Below are positions 50,898 through 60,650 of a DNA stretch of 64,000 nt, piece by piece. Source of the DNA: Parerythrobacter aestuarii. GTDB lineage: Bacteria; Pseudomonadota; Alphaproteobacteria; Sphingomonadales; Sphingomonadaceae. Both the position numbers and the translations under genes were made by a program. Positions within the stretch are counted from its first letter, which is position 1; every line of letters starts with the position of its first letter. The stretch is taken from positions 1,612,001 through 1,676,000 of the forward strand of contig NZ_JARBWD010000001.1 in NCBI RefSeq assembly GCF_030140925.1, in the 5' to 3' direction. Below the pieces are notes generated by a model. That model saw only the letters and a program-made list of their open reading frames with translations. It had not been told where the DNA came from and made no database searches.

Positions 50898-51115
50898 CCT
50901 TCGAGTTTCCCGATGATCTCATCGAGGCGCTTCAGCTCGTTCAGCACTGTTTCCCGAAGTTCCTCGTGCCGCACGACCAGCTGCGAAACATTGGGCGGCA
51001 TCGGGGCTGGTGTGGCTGTCTGAGCCGCCGGAGGCTCGCGATCGGCGATCTCGGCAATTCGCGCCAAAGCCCGCTCGATACGTTGCACTGCAGTCTCGAT
51101 CCGATTGCCGTCCAT
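50894..51115 (-). CDS. Small coiled-coil protein upstream of zapA
   Basis: 73 residues from the ATG at 51115 (85 if the TTG at 51151 is used). Two helices rich in Glu, Arg and Leu (RIETAVQRIERALARIAEIADRE and VRHEELRETVLNELKRLDEII), joined by an Ala/Pro linker, of the DUF4164-like kind seen before zapA in alphaproteobacteria. It overlaps zapA by four bases, suggesting the two proteins act together at the divisome. The function is not established. Confidence 0.7.
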   Translation of the reverse strand: MDGNRIETAVQRIERALARIAEIADREPPAAQTATPAPMPPNVSQLVVRHEELRETVLNELKRLDEIIGKLEG

Positions 51116-51312
51116 ACTCCGTGATTTACCGCTATTATCTTGGATAGGCAAAGCCTTGGGTGGGGCTGTTGATAACTGGCCTGAACGATGCGACGCGAAG
51201 TAGCTGTTTGGGGACCGCTACCGCACCTGTCCTTGACCTTGCCCGGTGCCTCCGCGAAGGGTTCCGGCGCAGCGAATCGCCCTGCTACCTAGCTTGCCGG
51301 AGCCACTTGCCC

Positions 51313-53292
51313 ATGAGCGTCGATCCCACCCGCCTTGCCCCGATGGCCAATGCTATCAGGGCGCTATCCATGGATGCGGTGCAGGCAGCGAATTCCGGTC
51401 ACCCCGGAATGCCAATGGGCATGGCCGATGTGGCGACAGTCTTGTGGTCCAGCTACCTGAAGTTCGATCCTTCGGCCCCTGACTGGGCCGACCGCGATCG
51501 CTTTGTGCTGAGCGCAGGTCATGGCTCGATGCTGATCTACAGCCTGCTGCACCTGTCGGGCTATGCCGCGCCGACGATGGATGACATCCGCAATTTCCGA
51601 CAACTGGGCAGTCCCTGTGCCGGCCACCCCGAAAACTTCCTGCTGCCGGGCGTCGAATGCACCACGGGTCCGCTCGGCCAGGGCCTGGCGATGGCCGTTG
51701 GCATGGCGATGGCCGAGCGCCACCTCAATGCCACTTTCGGAGACGAACTGGTTGATCACCGCACCTGGGTGATCGCTGGTGATGGCTGCTTGATGGAAGG
51801 GATCAATCACGAGGCCATCGGTCTCGCCGGACACCTGAAGCTCGGGCAGCTCAACGTATTGTGGGATGACAACGCGATCACAATCGACGGTGCGACCGAT
51901 CTTTCAACGAGCGAGAATATCCGCGCCCGCTATGAAGCGACCGGATGGCATGTTGCCGAATGCGATGGGCATGATTTCGAAGATATTGCTCGAGCAATGG
52001 ATGAAGCGATCGCCGACGAACGACCTTCGCTGATCGCGTGCCGTACGATCATCGGCAAAGGGGCACCCAACAAGCAGGGCACCAGCGCAACGCACGGAGC
52101 CCCGCTTGGGCCGGATGAGATCGCGGCGGCGCGCGCGACGCTAGGGTGGGAATCGGAGCCGTTCGTCATTCCCGACGGCATTATGGGAGCATGGCGCTCG
52201 ATCGGTGATCGTGGACGCGACGCCCATTCCGAATGGGCCGGACGCTTGGCCGCTAGCGATCACATGGATGAATTCAACCGTCGGATGGCCGGTATCCTGC
52301 CCGAAGGCGAAGCGATGGAAGCCTATATTGCGGGCTTGATCGCCGAGCCGGTGAAGGTGGCGACCCGCAAGGCCAGCGAGATGGCACTGGCGCAGATCAA
52401 TCCGCTGTTGCCGGAAACCATCGGCGGCAGCGCCGACCTGACCGGTTCCAACAACACCAAGGCGGGCGGTATCGAGCCCTTCACGGCTGACAATTACAGT
52501 GGTCGTTACGTCTATTGGGGCATTCGTGAGTTCGGCATGGCCGCGGCGATGAACGGGATGGCGCTGCATGGCGGAGTGATTCCTTACGGCGGTACGTTCC
52601 TTGTCTTCACGGACTACGCTCGAGGCGCGATCCGCCTTTCCGCGCTTCAACAAGTGCGGGCAATCTACGTCATGACTCACGACAGCATCGGCCTTGGGGA
52701 AGACGGGCCGACCCACCAGCCGGTCGAGCATCTGGCTTCGCTGCGGGCCATGCCGAATGTGCTGGTCATGCGTCCGGCCGATGCAGTCGAGACGGCGGAA
52801 TGCTGGGCCATCGCGCTCAAGCAGTCGGACCGGCCTTCGATCCTCGCGCTCAGCCGCCAAGGCCTGCCGCAGATGCGGCTTGAGGCGATCGACGGCGTGC
52901 TTAGCACCAAGGGCGGCTACCGCATCAAGGTTGCAGAGAACGACCGCAAGGTTGTGTTGGTGGCAACTGGCTCGGAACTGCACATTGCCGCAGAATGTGC
53001 TGCGAGACTTGAAGAACAGGGCATCGGTGCGGATGTCGTTTCGATGGTCTGCACAGAACTGTTCGACGAACAAGACGAAACATATCGCGGGGATATCCTT
53101 CCCGCTGACGTGCTCAAGGTCTCCATCGAGGCAGGAACGACATTCGGTTGGGATCGGTATGTCGGATCGGACGGCCTGAAGATTGGTCTCGATCGCTTCG
53201 GCGCATCGGCACCGACAGAACAATTGTTCGAGAAATTCGGTTTCACAGCGGATGCCATCGTTCCGCAAATCACAGAAAAATTGAACGGATAA
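51313..53292 (+). CDS. tkt: Transketolase
   Basis: 659 residues from the ATG at 51313. It transfers two-carbon ketol units in the pentose-phosphate pathway with thiamine diphosphate. Motifs: ANSGHPGMPMGMADV, the thiamine motif GDGCLMEGINHEAIGLAGHL to WDDN, GPLGQGLAMAVGMA, and the second domain REFGMAAAMNGMALHGG and HDSIGLGEDGPTHQPVEHL. First of a run of central-carbon genes (tkt, gap, pgk, later fda). Start 51160 would add an unconserved 51-residue leader. Confidence 0.97.
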   Translation: MSVDPTRLAPMANAIRALSMDAVQAANSGHPGMPMGMADVATVLWSSYLKFDPSAPDWADRDRFVLSAGHGSMLIYSLLHLSGYAAPTMDDIRNFRQLGSPCAGHPENFLLPGVECTTGPLGQGLAMAVGMAMAERHLNATFGDELVDHRTWVIAGDGCLMEGINHEAIGLAGHLKLGQLNVLWDDNAITIDGATDLSTSENIRARYEATGWHVAECDGHDFEDIARAMDEAIADERPSLIACRTIIGKGAPNKQGTSATHGAPLGPDEIAAARATLGWESEPFVIPDGIMGAWRSIGDRGRDAHSEWAGRLAASDHMDEFNRRMAGILPEGEAMEAYIAGLIAEPVKVATRKASEMALAQINPLLPETIGGSADLTGSNNTKAGGIEPFTADNYSGRYVYWGIREFGMAAAMNGMALHGGVIPYGGTFLVFTDYARGAIRLSALQQVRAIYVMTHDSIGLGEDGPTHQPVEHLASLRAMPNVLVMRPADAVETAECWAIALKQSDRPSILALSRQGLPQMRLEAIDGVLSTKGGYRIKVAENDRKVVLVATGSELHIAAECAARLEEQGIGADVVSMVCTELFDEQDETYRGDILPADVLKVSIEAGTTFGWDRYVGSDGLKIGLDRFGASAPTEQLFEKFGFTADAIVPQITEKLNG

Positions 53293-53305
53293 GCAGGAGT
53301 TTATC

Positions 53306-54313
53306 ATGGCCACCAAAGTTGCCATCAACGGTTTCGGACGTATCGGACGCCTTGTCGCGCGCGCTATCCTTGAGCGCACGGATCACGACCTCGACCTCGT
53401 TTCGATCAATGACCTGGCTGACACCAAGTCTAACGCGCTGCTGTTCCAGTACGACAGCACTCATGGCCGTTTCCCCGGTACGGTCGAGGTTGGGGACAAC
53501 GCGATCATCGTGAATGGCAAGAGCATTGCGGTTACCAGCGAGCGTGACCCTGGCAACTTGCCGCACGCAGCGCAGGGCATCGATATCGTTCTCGAGTGCA
53601 CGGGCTTTTTCCAAAGCCATGAAGCAGCCGAACCGCACATCAAGGCTGGTGCCAAGCGTGTGCTCATCTCTGCCCCGGCCAAGAATGTCTCGGCCACCAT
53701 TGTCTATGGTGTGAACCATGACACGCTGACCAGCGACGACATAATCGTCTCCAATGCCAGCTGCACCACCAACTGCCTCTCCCCTATGGCGAAGGTGCTG
53801 CATGAGACGGTCGGCATCGAGCGCGGATTCATGACCACCATCCACAGCTACACCAACGATCAGCGGATGCTCGATCAGATGCATGGCGACATGCGTCGTG
53901 CCCGTGGCGGTGCGCAGAACATGATCCCGACCACCACCGGTGCAGCCCGCGCGGTCGGCCTTGTCCTGCCCGAACTGGCCGGCAAGCTCGACGGCAGTTC
54001 GGTTCGCGTGCCGACGCCGAATGTTTCGCTGGTCGATCTCGTCTTCACCCCCGGTCGCGACACCACGGCGGAAGAACTCAACGCCGCGCTCAAGGCCGCT
54101 GCGGAGGGCAAGATGAAAGGCGTGCTCGACTATACCGACCAGCCGCTCGTCAGCAGCGACTTCAACCACTATCCGGCCAGCTCGACAATCGACAGCCTCG
54201 AGACTTCGGTCATGGAAGGCAAGCTGTGCCGCGTCGTCAGCTGGTATGACAACGAATGGGGTTTCTCCAACCGCATGATTGACACCACCGGCGTGATGGC
54301 GGGGCTGCTCTAG
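53306..54313 (+). CDS. gap: Glyceraldehyde-3-phosphate dehydrogenase, type I
   Basis: 335 residues. NAD-binding start KVAINGFGRIGRLVARA, catalytic SNASCTTNCLSP with Cys153, HSYTNDQRMLDQMHGDMRRARG, and the C-terminal WYDNEWGFSNRM. It oxidises glyceraldehyde 3-phosphate to 1,3-bisphosphoglycerate, feeding the Pgk encoded next. CAGGAG lies about six bases upstream; the gene is 14 bases after tkt, so they are probably cotranscribed. Confidence 0.98.
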   Translation: MATKVAINGFGRIGRLVARAILERTDHDLDLVSINDLADTKSNALLFQYDSTHGRFPGTVEVGDNAIIVNGKSIAVTSERDPGNLPHAAQGIDIVLECTGFFQSHEAAEPHIKAGAKRVLISAPAKNVSATIVYGVNHDTLTSDDIIVSNASCTTNCLSPMAKVLHETVGIERGFMTTIHSYTNDQRMLDQMHGDMRRARGGAQNMIPTTTGAARAVGLVLPELAGKLDGSSVRVPTPNVSLVDLVFTPGRDTTAEELNAALKAAAEGKMKGVLDYTDQPLVSSDFNHYPASSTIDSLETSVMEGKLCRVVSWYDNEWGFSNRMIDTTGVMAGLL

Positions 54314-54327
54314 GTACGCATCCGACA

Positions 54328-54394
54328 TTCGTACGTGCTGAGCCTGTTGAAGCGCGGTTGTGCCAACACCCTTCGACAGGCTCAGGGCGAACGG
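54328..54394. repeat. REP-like imperfect palindrome between gap and pgk
   Basis: CTGAGCCTGTTGAAG (54338-54352) and CTTCGACAGGCTCAG (54371-54385) form 15-base inverted arms with one mismatch, flanked by TTCGTACGTG and GGCGAACGG. The CTGAGCCTGTCGAAG / GACAGGCTCAG module is a common dispersed intergenic repeat of sphingomonads. It is a hairpin at the RNA level and may stabilise the gap 3' end. Confidence 0.75.
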
Positions 54395-54407
54395 CTAAGT
54401 AGGTGAT

Positions 54408-55604
54408 ATGAGCATATTCAAGACCCTTGACGACCTTGGCGACATCACCGGCAAGGTCGCGCTGGTGCGCGTCGACCTGAACCTGCCGATGAAGGACGGC
54501 TCGGCCACCGATTTGACTCGGGTCGAGGCGGTCAAGCCGACCATCCTTGAGTTGGCAGACCGCGGAGCAAAGGTGCTCTTGCTGGCTCATTTCGGCCGTC
54601 CGAAGGGTGCAAGGCATTCGACCATGTCCACCAGCATGGTCCAGGGCGATGTCGAGAAAGTGCTCGATCGTGAAATCATGTTCATTCCCGAGGTGATGGG
54701 ACCGGTAGTCGAACAGGCTATCGGCATCCTTTCTGACGGGGATATCGGCTTGCTCGACAACGTCCGTTTCTGGCCGGGTGAGGAAGCCAACGACCCGGAT
54801 TTCGCCAGAGGCATTGCGGCGCATGGGGACTTTTACGTCAATGACGCGTTTTCCGCTGCCCACCGTGCGCATGCTTCGACCGAAGGCCTAGCCCATTGCT
54901 TGCCAGCCTATGCCGGCAGGGCAATGGAAAGGGAGCTCAAGGCGCTTGACGCGGCGCTGGGCAATCCGGAGCCGCCGGTTGCCGCCGTTGTAGGCGGTGC
55001 CAAGGTCTCTACCAAGCTTGACGTGCTGAAGAACCTCGTTGGCCGCGTGCATCATCTGATCATCGGCGGCGGCATGGCCAACACCTTCCTCGCCGCGCGC
55101 GGGGTCGATGTCGGCAAGAGCCTTTGCGAGCACGATCTGGCCGACACTGCCAACGCCATCATGGACGAAGCCGACCACGCCGGGTGCACAGTGCATTTGC
55201 CCTATGATGTTGTGGTGGCGAAAGAGTTTGCCGCCAATCCACCTTCTGTCCGCACTTGCAATGTGCATGAAGTTGGTGCCGACGAGATGATCCTCGATGT
55301 CGGTCCGCAAGCGGTCGAGGCCTTGGGTGACGTTCTCAAGACCTGCCGCACGCTGGTGTGGAACGGACCGATGGGCGCGTTCGAGATTGAACCCTTCGAT
55401 GCCGCCACGGTGGCTCTCGCTAAGACCGTTGCTGCCCTGACGCAGGACGGTTCGTTGATCTCGGTCGCAGGCGGCGGTGATACCGTTGCCGCGCTGGCGC
55501 ATGCCGGTGTGACAGATGATGTGACCTACATCTCGACAGCGGGCGGCGCTTTCCTCGAATGGATGGAAGGCAAGGAGCTGCCAGGGGTCAAGGCGCTGGG
55601 ATGA
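54408..55604 (+). CDS. pgk: Phosphoglycerate kinase
   Basis: 398 residues. It makes ATP from 1,3-bisphosphoglycerate. Conserved: [14 protein letters not shown] near 17, [65 protein letters not shown] and the nucleotide loop [12 protein letters not shown]. Separated from gap by a REP-like repeat but in the usual glycolytic order. The next gene overlaps its stop. Confidence 0.98.
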   Translation: MSIFKTLDDLGDITGKVALVRVDLNLPMKDGSATDLTRVEAVKPTILELADRGAKVLLLAHFGRPKGARHSTMSTSMVQGDVEKVLDREIMFIPEVMGPVVEQAIGILSDGDIGLLDNVRFWPGEEANDPDFARGIAAHGDFYVNDAFSAAHRAHASTEGLAHCLPAYAGRAMERELKALDAALGNPEPPVAAVVGGAKVSTKLDVLKNLVGRVHHLIIGGGMANTFLAARGVDVGKSLCEHDLADTANAIMDEADHAGCTVHLPYDVVVAKEFAANPPSVRTCNVHEVGADEMILDVGPQAVEALGDVLKTCRTLVWNGPMGAFEIEPFDAATVALAKTVAALTQDGSLISVAGGGDTVAALAHAGVTDDVTYISTAGGAFLEWMEGKELPGVKALG

Positions 55605-56686
55605 TCCGCTGGCTTGCAGCCATGTTCTTACTCGCGGCGGCGGGGCCGCTTGCAGCAGCCGACGAGGACTACCAATCCTTCGGCGAATTCCTTGAGCAGT
55701 TCCGGAAGGAGAGCGGCACACCGTCGCTCAGCGCCGTCATCATTCGCAACGACGAAGTCGTGTGGGAAGGCTACTTCGGGACCTATGACGATGAGGGCGA
55801 GCTGCCCACCGTCGCCGAGACAACCTACAAGATTGCTTCGGTCACCAAGCCGATCGTTGCGACGGCGCTCTATTCAGAGGCTTTCGCGGGCAGGCTCAAC
55901 TTGGATATGCCCATGTCGAGCGACGGGCGCTGGCGCGAAATCTGCGAGTATTTTGTCACAACACCTATTCCCTTCATGAAAGGCGGGATTGATCCCCATG
56001 GCAATCCGATCCCGCCGATGCAGTGCGACAAACCAACAACGCTGCGTGAACTGCTGGATATGCGGGCCAATGGTGATGCTTTCGTCTATAATCCGATTGC
56101 CTTCGCCAGGATTGATCGTGCTCTGCCCCACGATCGTTCGCGTACATTGCGGGACATAGTGCGGGAACGTGTCGTCGATTACTCGCTGGGGCTCGATTAC
56201 GATGTAGCGCTTGGCTGGCGTGATCCGTTCGGTGGGTCGGCCTTGCGGTATTTGGCGGAACCCTTCCACGTGGTGGACGGGAAGGCTGTAAAGCAACCTC
56301 TGCCGGACGACGACTTTCGTGCTGCGGCAGGGATCATCGCCAGCCCAAGGGCGATTGCCGAGATCGACATTTTCTTTGATCAGGGGCGTATCCTGGGCAG
56401 CGGACCGCTGCGCAAACGACTCGTTGAAATGGCGATTGGACCGCTAGGAGACTATCGCGCAGGATGGTGGCTGGAGGACTGGGAAGGCAAGCGCCTGATG
56501 TGGCATTCCGGATGGAACGAGAAGCAGTATTCAGCGCTCTATCTAAAGGTCCCGGAGGAAAGGCTCACTTTGATTGTCATGGCTAACACTGAGGCAATTT
56601 ATTGGGGTAACTCGCTGGTGAAGGCCGAAGTGGTCAATAGCCCGATAGCGGCGCGCTTCCTGGAAGGTTTTGCGAGGTCGGAATGA
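55601..56686 (+). CDS. Serine hydrolase of the beta-lactamase/DD-peptidase fold, exported
   Basis: 361 residues from the ATG at 55601, overlapping the pgk stop (ATGA). Signal peptide [20 protein letters not shown]. The catalytic triad motifs of class C-like enzymes are readable: [10 protein letters not shown] (SxxK), [11 protein letters not shown] (Y-x-N-like) and LMWHSGWNE (the HxG equivalent of KTG). Typical of periplasmic esterases, DD-peptidases or beta-lactamase-like proteins; the precise activity is not predictable. It is embedded in the glycolytic operon without an evident metabolic link. Confidence 0.85.
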   Translation: MIRWLAAMFLLAAAGPLAAADEDYQSFGEFLEQFRKESGTPSLSAVIIRNDEVVWEGYFGTYDDEGELPTVAETTYKIASVTKPIVATALYSEAFAGRLNLDMPMSSDGRWREICEYFVTTPIPFMKGGIDPHGNPIPPMQCDKPTTLRELLDMRANGDAFVYNPIAFARIDRALPHDRSRTLRDIVRERVVDYSLGLDYDVALGWRDPFGGSALRYLAEPFHVVDGKAVKQPLPDDDFRAAAGIIASPRAIAEIDIFFDQGRILGSGPLRKRLVEMAIGPLGDYRAGWWLEDWEGKRLMWHSGWNEKQYSALYLKVPEERLTLIVMANTEAIYWGNSLVKAEVVNSPIAARFLEGFARSE

Positions 56687-57144
56687 GTGAGAACGAAGCG
56701 GTCGGTGCCACCGGCGGGTTGCAGCCCGTCACGGAAGGCGAATGGGCAGGGTGGTCGACCTGGCAAAGCGATGCTTTTGAACAGCGCGCCGGTCCGTTTT
56801 ACGAGAAGCTGGAGGCTGATGGATCACGCGTGGCCGCATTCCGTGCAGAGGGACGGCACATGAATGGTGCGGGTTTTATGCATGGCGGTTGCCTGATGAC
56901 CTTTGCAGATTCTGCGATCTTCACGATTGCGAGCGCCGAGATGGCGGATTCGCACGGTGTGACCATGAACCTGTCGGGCGATTTCCTCGATGCAGCGCGC
57001 GAAGGCCAGTTAATGGAGGCACGCGGTGAAGTGACGCGAGGAGGAGGCAAGACGATCTACGTTCGCGGTCTCGTGACAGCCGATAAGCAGCCGGTGTTGA
57101 GTTTCACCGGCATCATCCGCAAGGTCGGGCCGCGCAAGAGCTGA
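56683..57144 (+). CDS. PaaI-like hotdog thioesterase
   Basis: 153 residues; the ATG overlaps the hydrolase stop (ATGA). The hotdog-fold core GRHMNGAGFMHGGCLMTFADSAIFTIA has the HGG-x-x-x-x-x-D active-site segment of PaaI-type acyl-CoA thioesterases, followed by VTMNLSGDFLDAAREGQLMEARGEVTRGG. Such enzymes hydrolyse aryl- or acyl-CoA esters as housekeeping quality control. Substrate unknown. Confidence 0.88.
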   Translation: MSENEAVGATGGLQPVTEGEWAGWSTWQSDAFEQRAGPFYEKLEADGSRVAAFRAEGRHMNGAGFMHGGCLMTFADSAIFTIASAEMADSHGVTMNLSGDFLDAAREGQLMEARGEVTRGGGKTIYVRGLVTADKQPVLSFTGIIRKVGPRKS

Positions 57145-57146
57145 CC

Positions 57147-57794
57147 ATGGCAGAGACCCGCCGCCTTTTCTCGACTCCGTTCGTCATCGACACACTGCAG
57201 AGTGAGGAAGGCATTGGGATGCTTCGGCAGGCGATCGAAGACGAGCATGCGCGCGACTGTCAGGGTATCAGCATTTCGAACATCGGCGGATGGCATTCAA
57301 ACACACGGATGCTCGAGTGGGGCGGTGAAGCGGCGCGTGCGCTGGTCTACAAGGCCATGACAATGGCCGATACCCAGACGTTGGACATCAAAAGCCAGCA
57401 AGAAAGCCGCTTTGGCTGGGTCCCGGAACTGTGGGCCAATGTTTCGACCAGGGGCAACGCCAACCAGTATCACTTCCACCCGGGCAGCTTCTGGTCAGTG
57501 GTTGCCTATGTCGATGATGGCTACAAGGGCAGCGACGATCCGGCGCTCGGCGGTGAGCTGCAATTGCTCGATCCACGCATGCCGATGGTTCGAATGACTG
57601 CGCCGGACTTGCGATTGCTCGATGTGGACGGCCAGGTTCAGTTGAACGAGATTCCTATCCGCCCGAAGACGGGGATGATCGTGATGTTTCCCAGTTGGCT
57701 GCAGCATGCGGTGCGCCCGTTTTATGGCGAAGGCACGCGGATTTCGATCGCGATCAACCTCGTCCCGGCGTTGAAAGCGCAAAACCTGGCTTAA
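57147..57794 (+). CDS. Putative 2-oxoglutarate/Fe(II) oxygenase, TIGR02466-like
   Basis: 215 residues. A jelly-roll protein with the metal-binding set in order: NQYHFHPGSFWS (HxH-like pair), WLQHAVRPFYGEG (distal His) and RISIAINLV (Arg for 2-oxoglutarate). LWANVSTRGNANQYHFHPG is the characteristic block of the TIGR02466 family, which is related to phytanoyl/prolyl hydroxylase-like enzymes. Substrate unknown. Two bases after the thioesterase gene, in the same transcript. Confidence 0.8.
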   Translation: MAETRRLFSTPFVIDTLQSEEGIGMLRQAIEDEHARDCQGISISNIGGWHSNTRMLEWGGEAARALVYKAMTMADTQTLDIKSQQESRFGWVPELWANVSTRGNANQYHFHPGSFWSVVAYVDDGYKGSDDPALGGELQLLDPRMPMVRMTAPDLRLLDVDGQVQLNEIPIRPKTGMIVMFPSWLQHAVRPFYGEGTRISIAINLVPALKAQNLA

Positions 57795-57830
57795 GGACGT
57801 TGCCCCGAGAGCAGGCTCTGGCTAAGGGCG

Positions 57831-57848
57831 CGTGCATACCTATGCACG
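57831..57848. promoter_or_regulatory. Perfect dyad upstream of fda
   Basis: CGTGCATA (57831-57838), CC, TATGCACG (57841-57848): 8-bp perfect arms 28 bases before the fda ATG. It is an operator-like or early-leader hairpin element; its position close to the ribosome site would suit repression. Confidence 0.45.
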
Positions 57849-57876
57849 GCTACGAGATCGAGGGATTAGCACTGCC

Positions 57877-58764
57877 ATGAACACCGAACAGATGACCGCC
57901 AAGATCGCCACCGGGAACGGCTTTATTGCTGCGCTCGACCAATCGGGTGGCTCAACTCCCAAGGCACTGCGCGGCTATGGCGTGGAAGATAGCGAATGGT
58001 CCGGCGACGATGAAATGTTCGCTGAGATCCACAAGATGCGTAGCCGCGTGATCACGGCACCCAGTTTCGGCAACGGCAAGGTCATCGGGGCGATCCTGTT
58101 CGAGAAGACCATGGACGGCGAAGTCGATGGCAAGCCGGCCCCTGACGCGCTTAAGGATCGTGGTGTGGTTCCGTTCATCAAAGTCGACCAGGGCCTCGAG
58201 GACGAGGCGAATGGCGTGCAGATGATGAAGCCGCTCGACAAGCTGCCCGCGCTGCTGGAAAAGGCGGTTGCCAAGGGGATGTTCGGGACAAAAATGCGCT
58301 CGGTCATCAAGTCGGCCAACGCCGGGGGCATCGCCGCAATCGTCGCACAGCAATTCGAGGTCGGCAAGCAGATCCTCGATGCCGGACTCGTGCCGATGCT
58401 GGAGCCGGAATATGACATCACCGCTGCCGACCGCGCTGAAGGCGAGCAGGTCCTGCTGGCGGAGATCATGAAGGGACTCGATGCCCTGGGCGACCGCATG
58501 GTCATGCTCAAGCTGTCCATCCCGGTCGAGCCTGGCCTTTATACGCCCGCAATCAACCATCCGAACGTGCTGCGCGTAGTGGCACTCTCGGGCGGCTATT
58601 CGACTGACGATGCCTGCGAACACCTGGCAAAGAACCCCGGCATGATCGCGAGCTTCAGCCGCGGCTTGCTGCAGGACTTGCGCAAGGGCCAGTCGGACGA
58701 CGAGTTCGATGCAGCACTGGGCGGTGCGATTGACCAGATCTGCACCGCTTCTATGGCGGGTTGA
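57877..58764 (+). CDS. fda: Class I fructose-bisphosphate aldolase
   Basis: 295 residues from the ATG at 57877. A TIM barrel starting GFIAALDQSGGSTPKALRGYG, with the KVDQGLE and KMRSVIKSAN segments that surround the Schiff-base lysine of class I aldolases, and the late MLKLSIPVEPGLYTP block. It cleaves fructose 1,6-bisphosphate into triose phosphates, completing the tkt-gap-pgk-fda set. An upstream frame from 57832 runs through the regulatory dyad and is rejected. Confidence 0.94.
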   Translation: MNTEQMTAKIATGNGFIAALDQSGGSTPKALRGYGVEDSEWSGDDEMFAEIHKMRSRVITAPSFGNGKVIGAILFEKTMDGEVDGKPAPDALKDRGVVPFIKVDQGLEDEANGVQMMKPLDKLPALLEKAVAKGMFGTKMRSVIKSANAGGIAAIVAQQFEVGKQILDAGLVPMLEPEYDITAADRAEGEQVLLAEIMKGLDALGDRMVMLKLSIPVEPGLYTPAINHPNVLRVVALSGGYSTDDACEHLAKNPGMIASFSRGLLQDLRKGQSDDEFDAALGGAIDQICTASMAG

Positions 58765-58784
58765 GACTAGTCGAGCCGGGTCGG

Positions 58785-59267
58785 ATGCCTGACGTCCGGG
58801 AGCTCCATTACTTCCGTGGTCTAGCCCCCATGATGTGGGTGCTGTTCGGGCTATCGATCATAGAGATTGGTGTCGTTCACTTGCTCGTAGCGCTCAGCTG
58901 GCCATGGATCGGATGGCCCTTGTCGATTGTATCGATCCTGGGCGCGATCTGGCTGGTATTCTTTATCCGCTCGCTCCGGAGGACCCCGCATCTTGCCGAG
59001 ACCGATCGTCTGTTGCTCCGGCTCGGCACGCTCAAAACCGTTGAGGTAGCATATGCTCAGATTAGCTGTTGGACTGGAAGCTGGGAATCCGGTGCGCACA
59101 AATCCAAAGGTTCGCTGAACCTGGCCGCAATTGCCTATCCCAATCGGGCGATCCATTTGAAAGTACCGCTCAAAGGTGGAAAAAACCGAGTGTTCGTGCG
59201 CTTCGATGCGCCGGACGATTTTGACCAGCTGATGTCGCAACACGGCATTCTGCATTGCGGCGATTGA
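58785..59267 (+). CDS. Membrane protein with cytoplasmic tail, unknown
   Basis: 160 residues from the ATG at 58785 (a TTG at 58761 is possible). Two adjacent transmembrane helices (MMWVLFGLSIIEIGVVHLLVAL and WIGWPLSIVSILGAIWLVFFI) are followed by a soluble beta-rich tail of about 90 residues. No recognised motif; similar two-helix proteins of unknown function are common in sphingomonads. It sits between fda and thiE. Confidence 0.65.
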   Translation: MPDVRELHYFRGLAPMMWVLFGLSIIEIGVVHLLVALSWPWIGWPLSIVSILGAIWLVFFIRSLRRTPHLAETDRLLLRLGTLKTVEVAYAQISCWTGSWESGAHKSKGSLNLAAIAYPNRAIHLKVPLKGGKNRVFVRFDAPDDFDQLMSQHGILHCGD

Positions 59268-59305
59268 GACTGTCATTAGAGCATCGGTGGCGCTAACGGA
59301 ACGCC

Positions 59306-59935
59306 ATGAGCGAAACCGAAATCCCGACGCAGCTTTACTTGGTTTCACCGCTGGATGTCAGCGGTGACTTTCCCTCCCGGCTCGAACGTGCATTTGATGC
59401 GGGGGAGGGTTTGGTTACAGCGTTCCAGTTCCGTGTGAAGGATATCGACCAGCACGAAGCTGCCAGGCTGGCCGAGCCGCTACAGGCAATCTGTGCCACC
59501 CATGACGTGGCTTTCATCGTCAATGACAGCATTGCGCTGGCAAAGCGGCTCAAGGCGGACGGGGTTCACCTTGGGCAAGAAGATGGCTCGCCGAAGGAAG
59601 CGCGCGAGCAGCTTGGACGGGAAGCGCAGATCGGGGTTACGTGCCATGCTTCGCGGCATCTTGCGATGGAGGCCGGGGAAGCTGGAGCCGACTATGTGGC
59701 GTTTGGCGCTTTCTTTCCTTCTGCCACGAAGGAAACCAAGCATCAGCCAGAGCCGGAGATCCTGCAGTGGTGGTCGAATTTGTTCGAGATTCCCTGTGTA
59801 GCTATTGGAGGGATAACCCCCGAGAACTGCACTCCACTAGTCGACGCCGGTGCCGATTTCCTAGCCGTCTCCGGTGCTGTCTGGAACGGAGACGAAGCAG
59901 AGGTGATCAGGAAATTCGCCAAAGTCCTGCGGTAA
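59306..59935 (+). CDS. thiE: Thiamine phosphate synthase (ThiE family)
   Basis: 209 residues. It joins hydroxymethylpyrimidine pyrophosphate and thiazole phosphate. LIVNDSIALAKRLKADGVHLGQEDG (substrate-binding VND and GVHLGQ-D blocks), IGVTCHASRHLAMEAGEAGADYVAFGAFFPSATK and VAIGGITPENCTPLVDAGADFLAVSGAVW are diagnostic. Other thiamine genes are not in the window, so the paralogue TenI-like role cannot be fully excluded, but the catalytic segments look complete. Confidence 0.9.
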   Translation: MSETEIPTQLYLVSPLDVSGDFPSRLERAFDAGEGLVTAFQFRVKDIDQHEAARLAEPLQAICATHDVAFIVNDSIALAKRLKADGVHLGQEDGSPKEAREQLGREAQIGVTCHASRHLAMEAGEAGADYVAFGAFFPSATKETKHQPEPEILQWWSNLFEIPCVAIGGITPENCTPLVDAGADFLAVSGAVWNGDEAEVIRKFAKVLR

Positions 59936-59951
59936 GTGCTAGAATGCGCGT

Positions 59952-60647
59952 ATGAATTTCATTGATCGCCTGCTCACTATCGTCATCACCGCAACTGTCA
60001 CCTCCATGATCTGGATCGTGGCAGGTGGTAGCTTGATGGAAATGGCCTCCAGTGACAGCCAGATCCAATCGACGCGCCCGGCAGCAGCTGCGCCCAGCCC
60101 GCAAGCCAGCCTGGCCCGGAAACCGAGCGCAACTGAAGCGGCACCTTCGGTCGCCAGCGACGCGCCTTCGCTCGATATCGACGAATCTTCGCAGCCGACG
60201 GCGGGCGAATCCGCCAACCTGTTGATACCGGTGCTCAATGTTCGAGCATCCGATCTCACCGATACATTCAGCAATACCACCGATGGGGGTGTGCGACTGC
60301 ACGAAGCACTCGACATCATGGCACCTGTGGGCACCACCGTGGTCACAGCAGCACCGGGCACGATTGAGAAGCTGTACCAGTCCAGTGCCGGCGGCAAGAC
60401 GGTCTACGTTCGTTCAGCCGATGGCCGCACAATCCATTATTATGCACATATGGCCGAATACGCCGACGGATTGCGCGAAGGGCAGCGTGTCCGCCGTGGA
60501 CAAAGGCTTGGAACCGTCGGATCGACCGGGAATGCGAGCGATGAAGCCCCTCATTTGCATTTCGCCATCCTCCGCACGACGGAGGATGCGGAATGGTGGG
60601 AGCCAGCCAACGCCATTAACCCGTATCCCCTGCTGGCAGGAGAGTAG
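59952..60647 (+). CDS. M23-family metallopeptidase, membrane-anchored
   Basis: 231 residues. An N-terminal membrane helix, FIDRLLTIVITATVTSMIWIVAGG (possibly uncleaved), then an Ala/Pro/Ser linker to about 80 and a LytM domain: GVRLHEALDIMAPVGTTVVTAAPG (H-x-x-x-D zinc ligands) and APHLHFAILR (HxH). The zinc-binding set looks complete, so it is an active peptidoglycan endopeptidase or an EnvC-like activator. Position after thiE is not informative. Confidence 0.85.
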   Translation: MNFIDRLLTIVITATVTSMIWIVAGGSLMEMASSDSQIQSTRPAAAAPSPQASLARKPSATEAAPSVASDAPSLDIDESSQPTAGESANLLIPVLNVRASDLTDTFSNTTDGGVRLHEALDIMAPVGTTVVTAAPGTIEKLYQSSAGGKTVYVRSADGRTIHYYAHMAEYADGLREGQRVRRGQRLGTVGSTGNASDEAPHLHFAILRTTEDAEWWEPANAINPYPLLAGE

Positions 60648-60650
60648 GCC

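Noticed and set aside
52141..53379. Long frame antisense to tkt and gap
   Set aside because: Both sense proteins are fully conserved; the antisense frame has no motif or start context.
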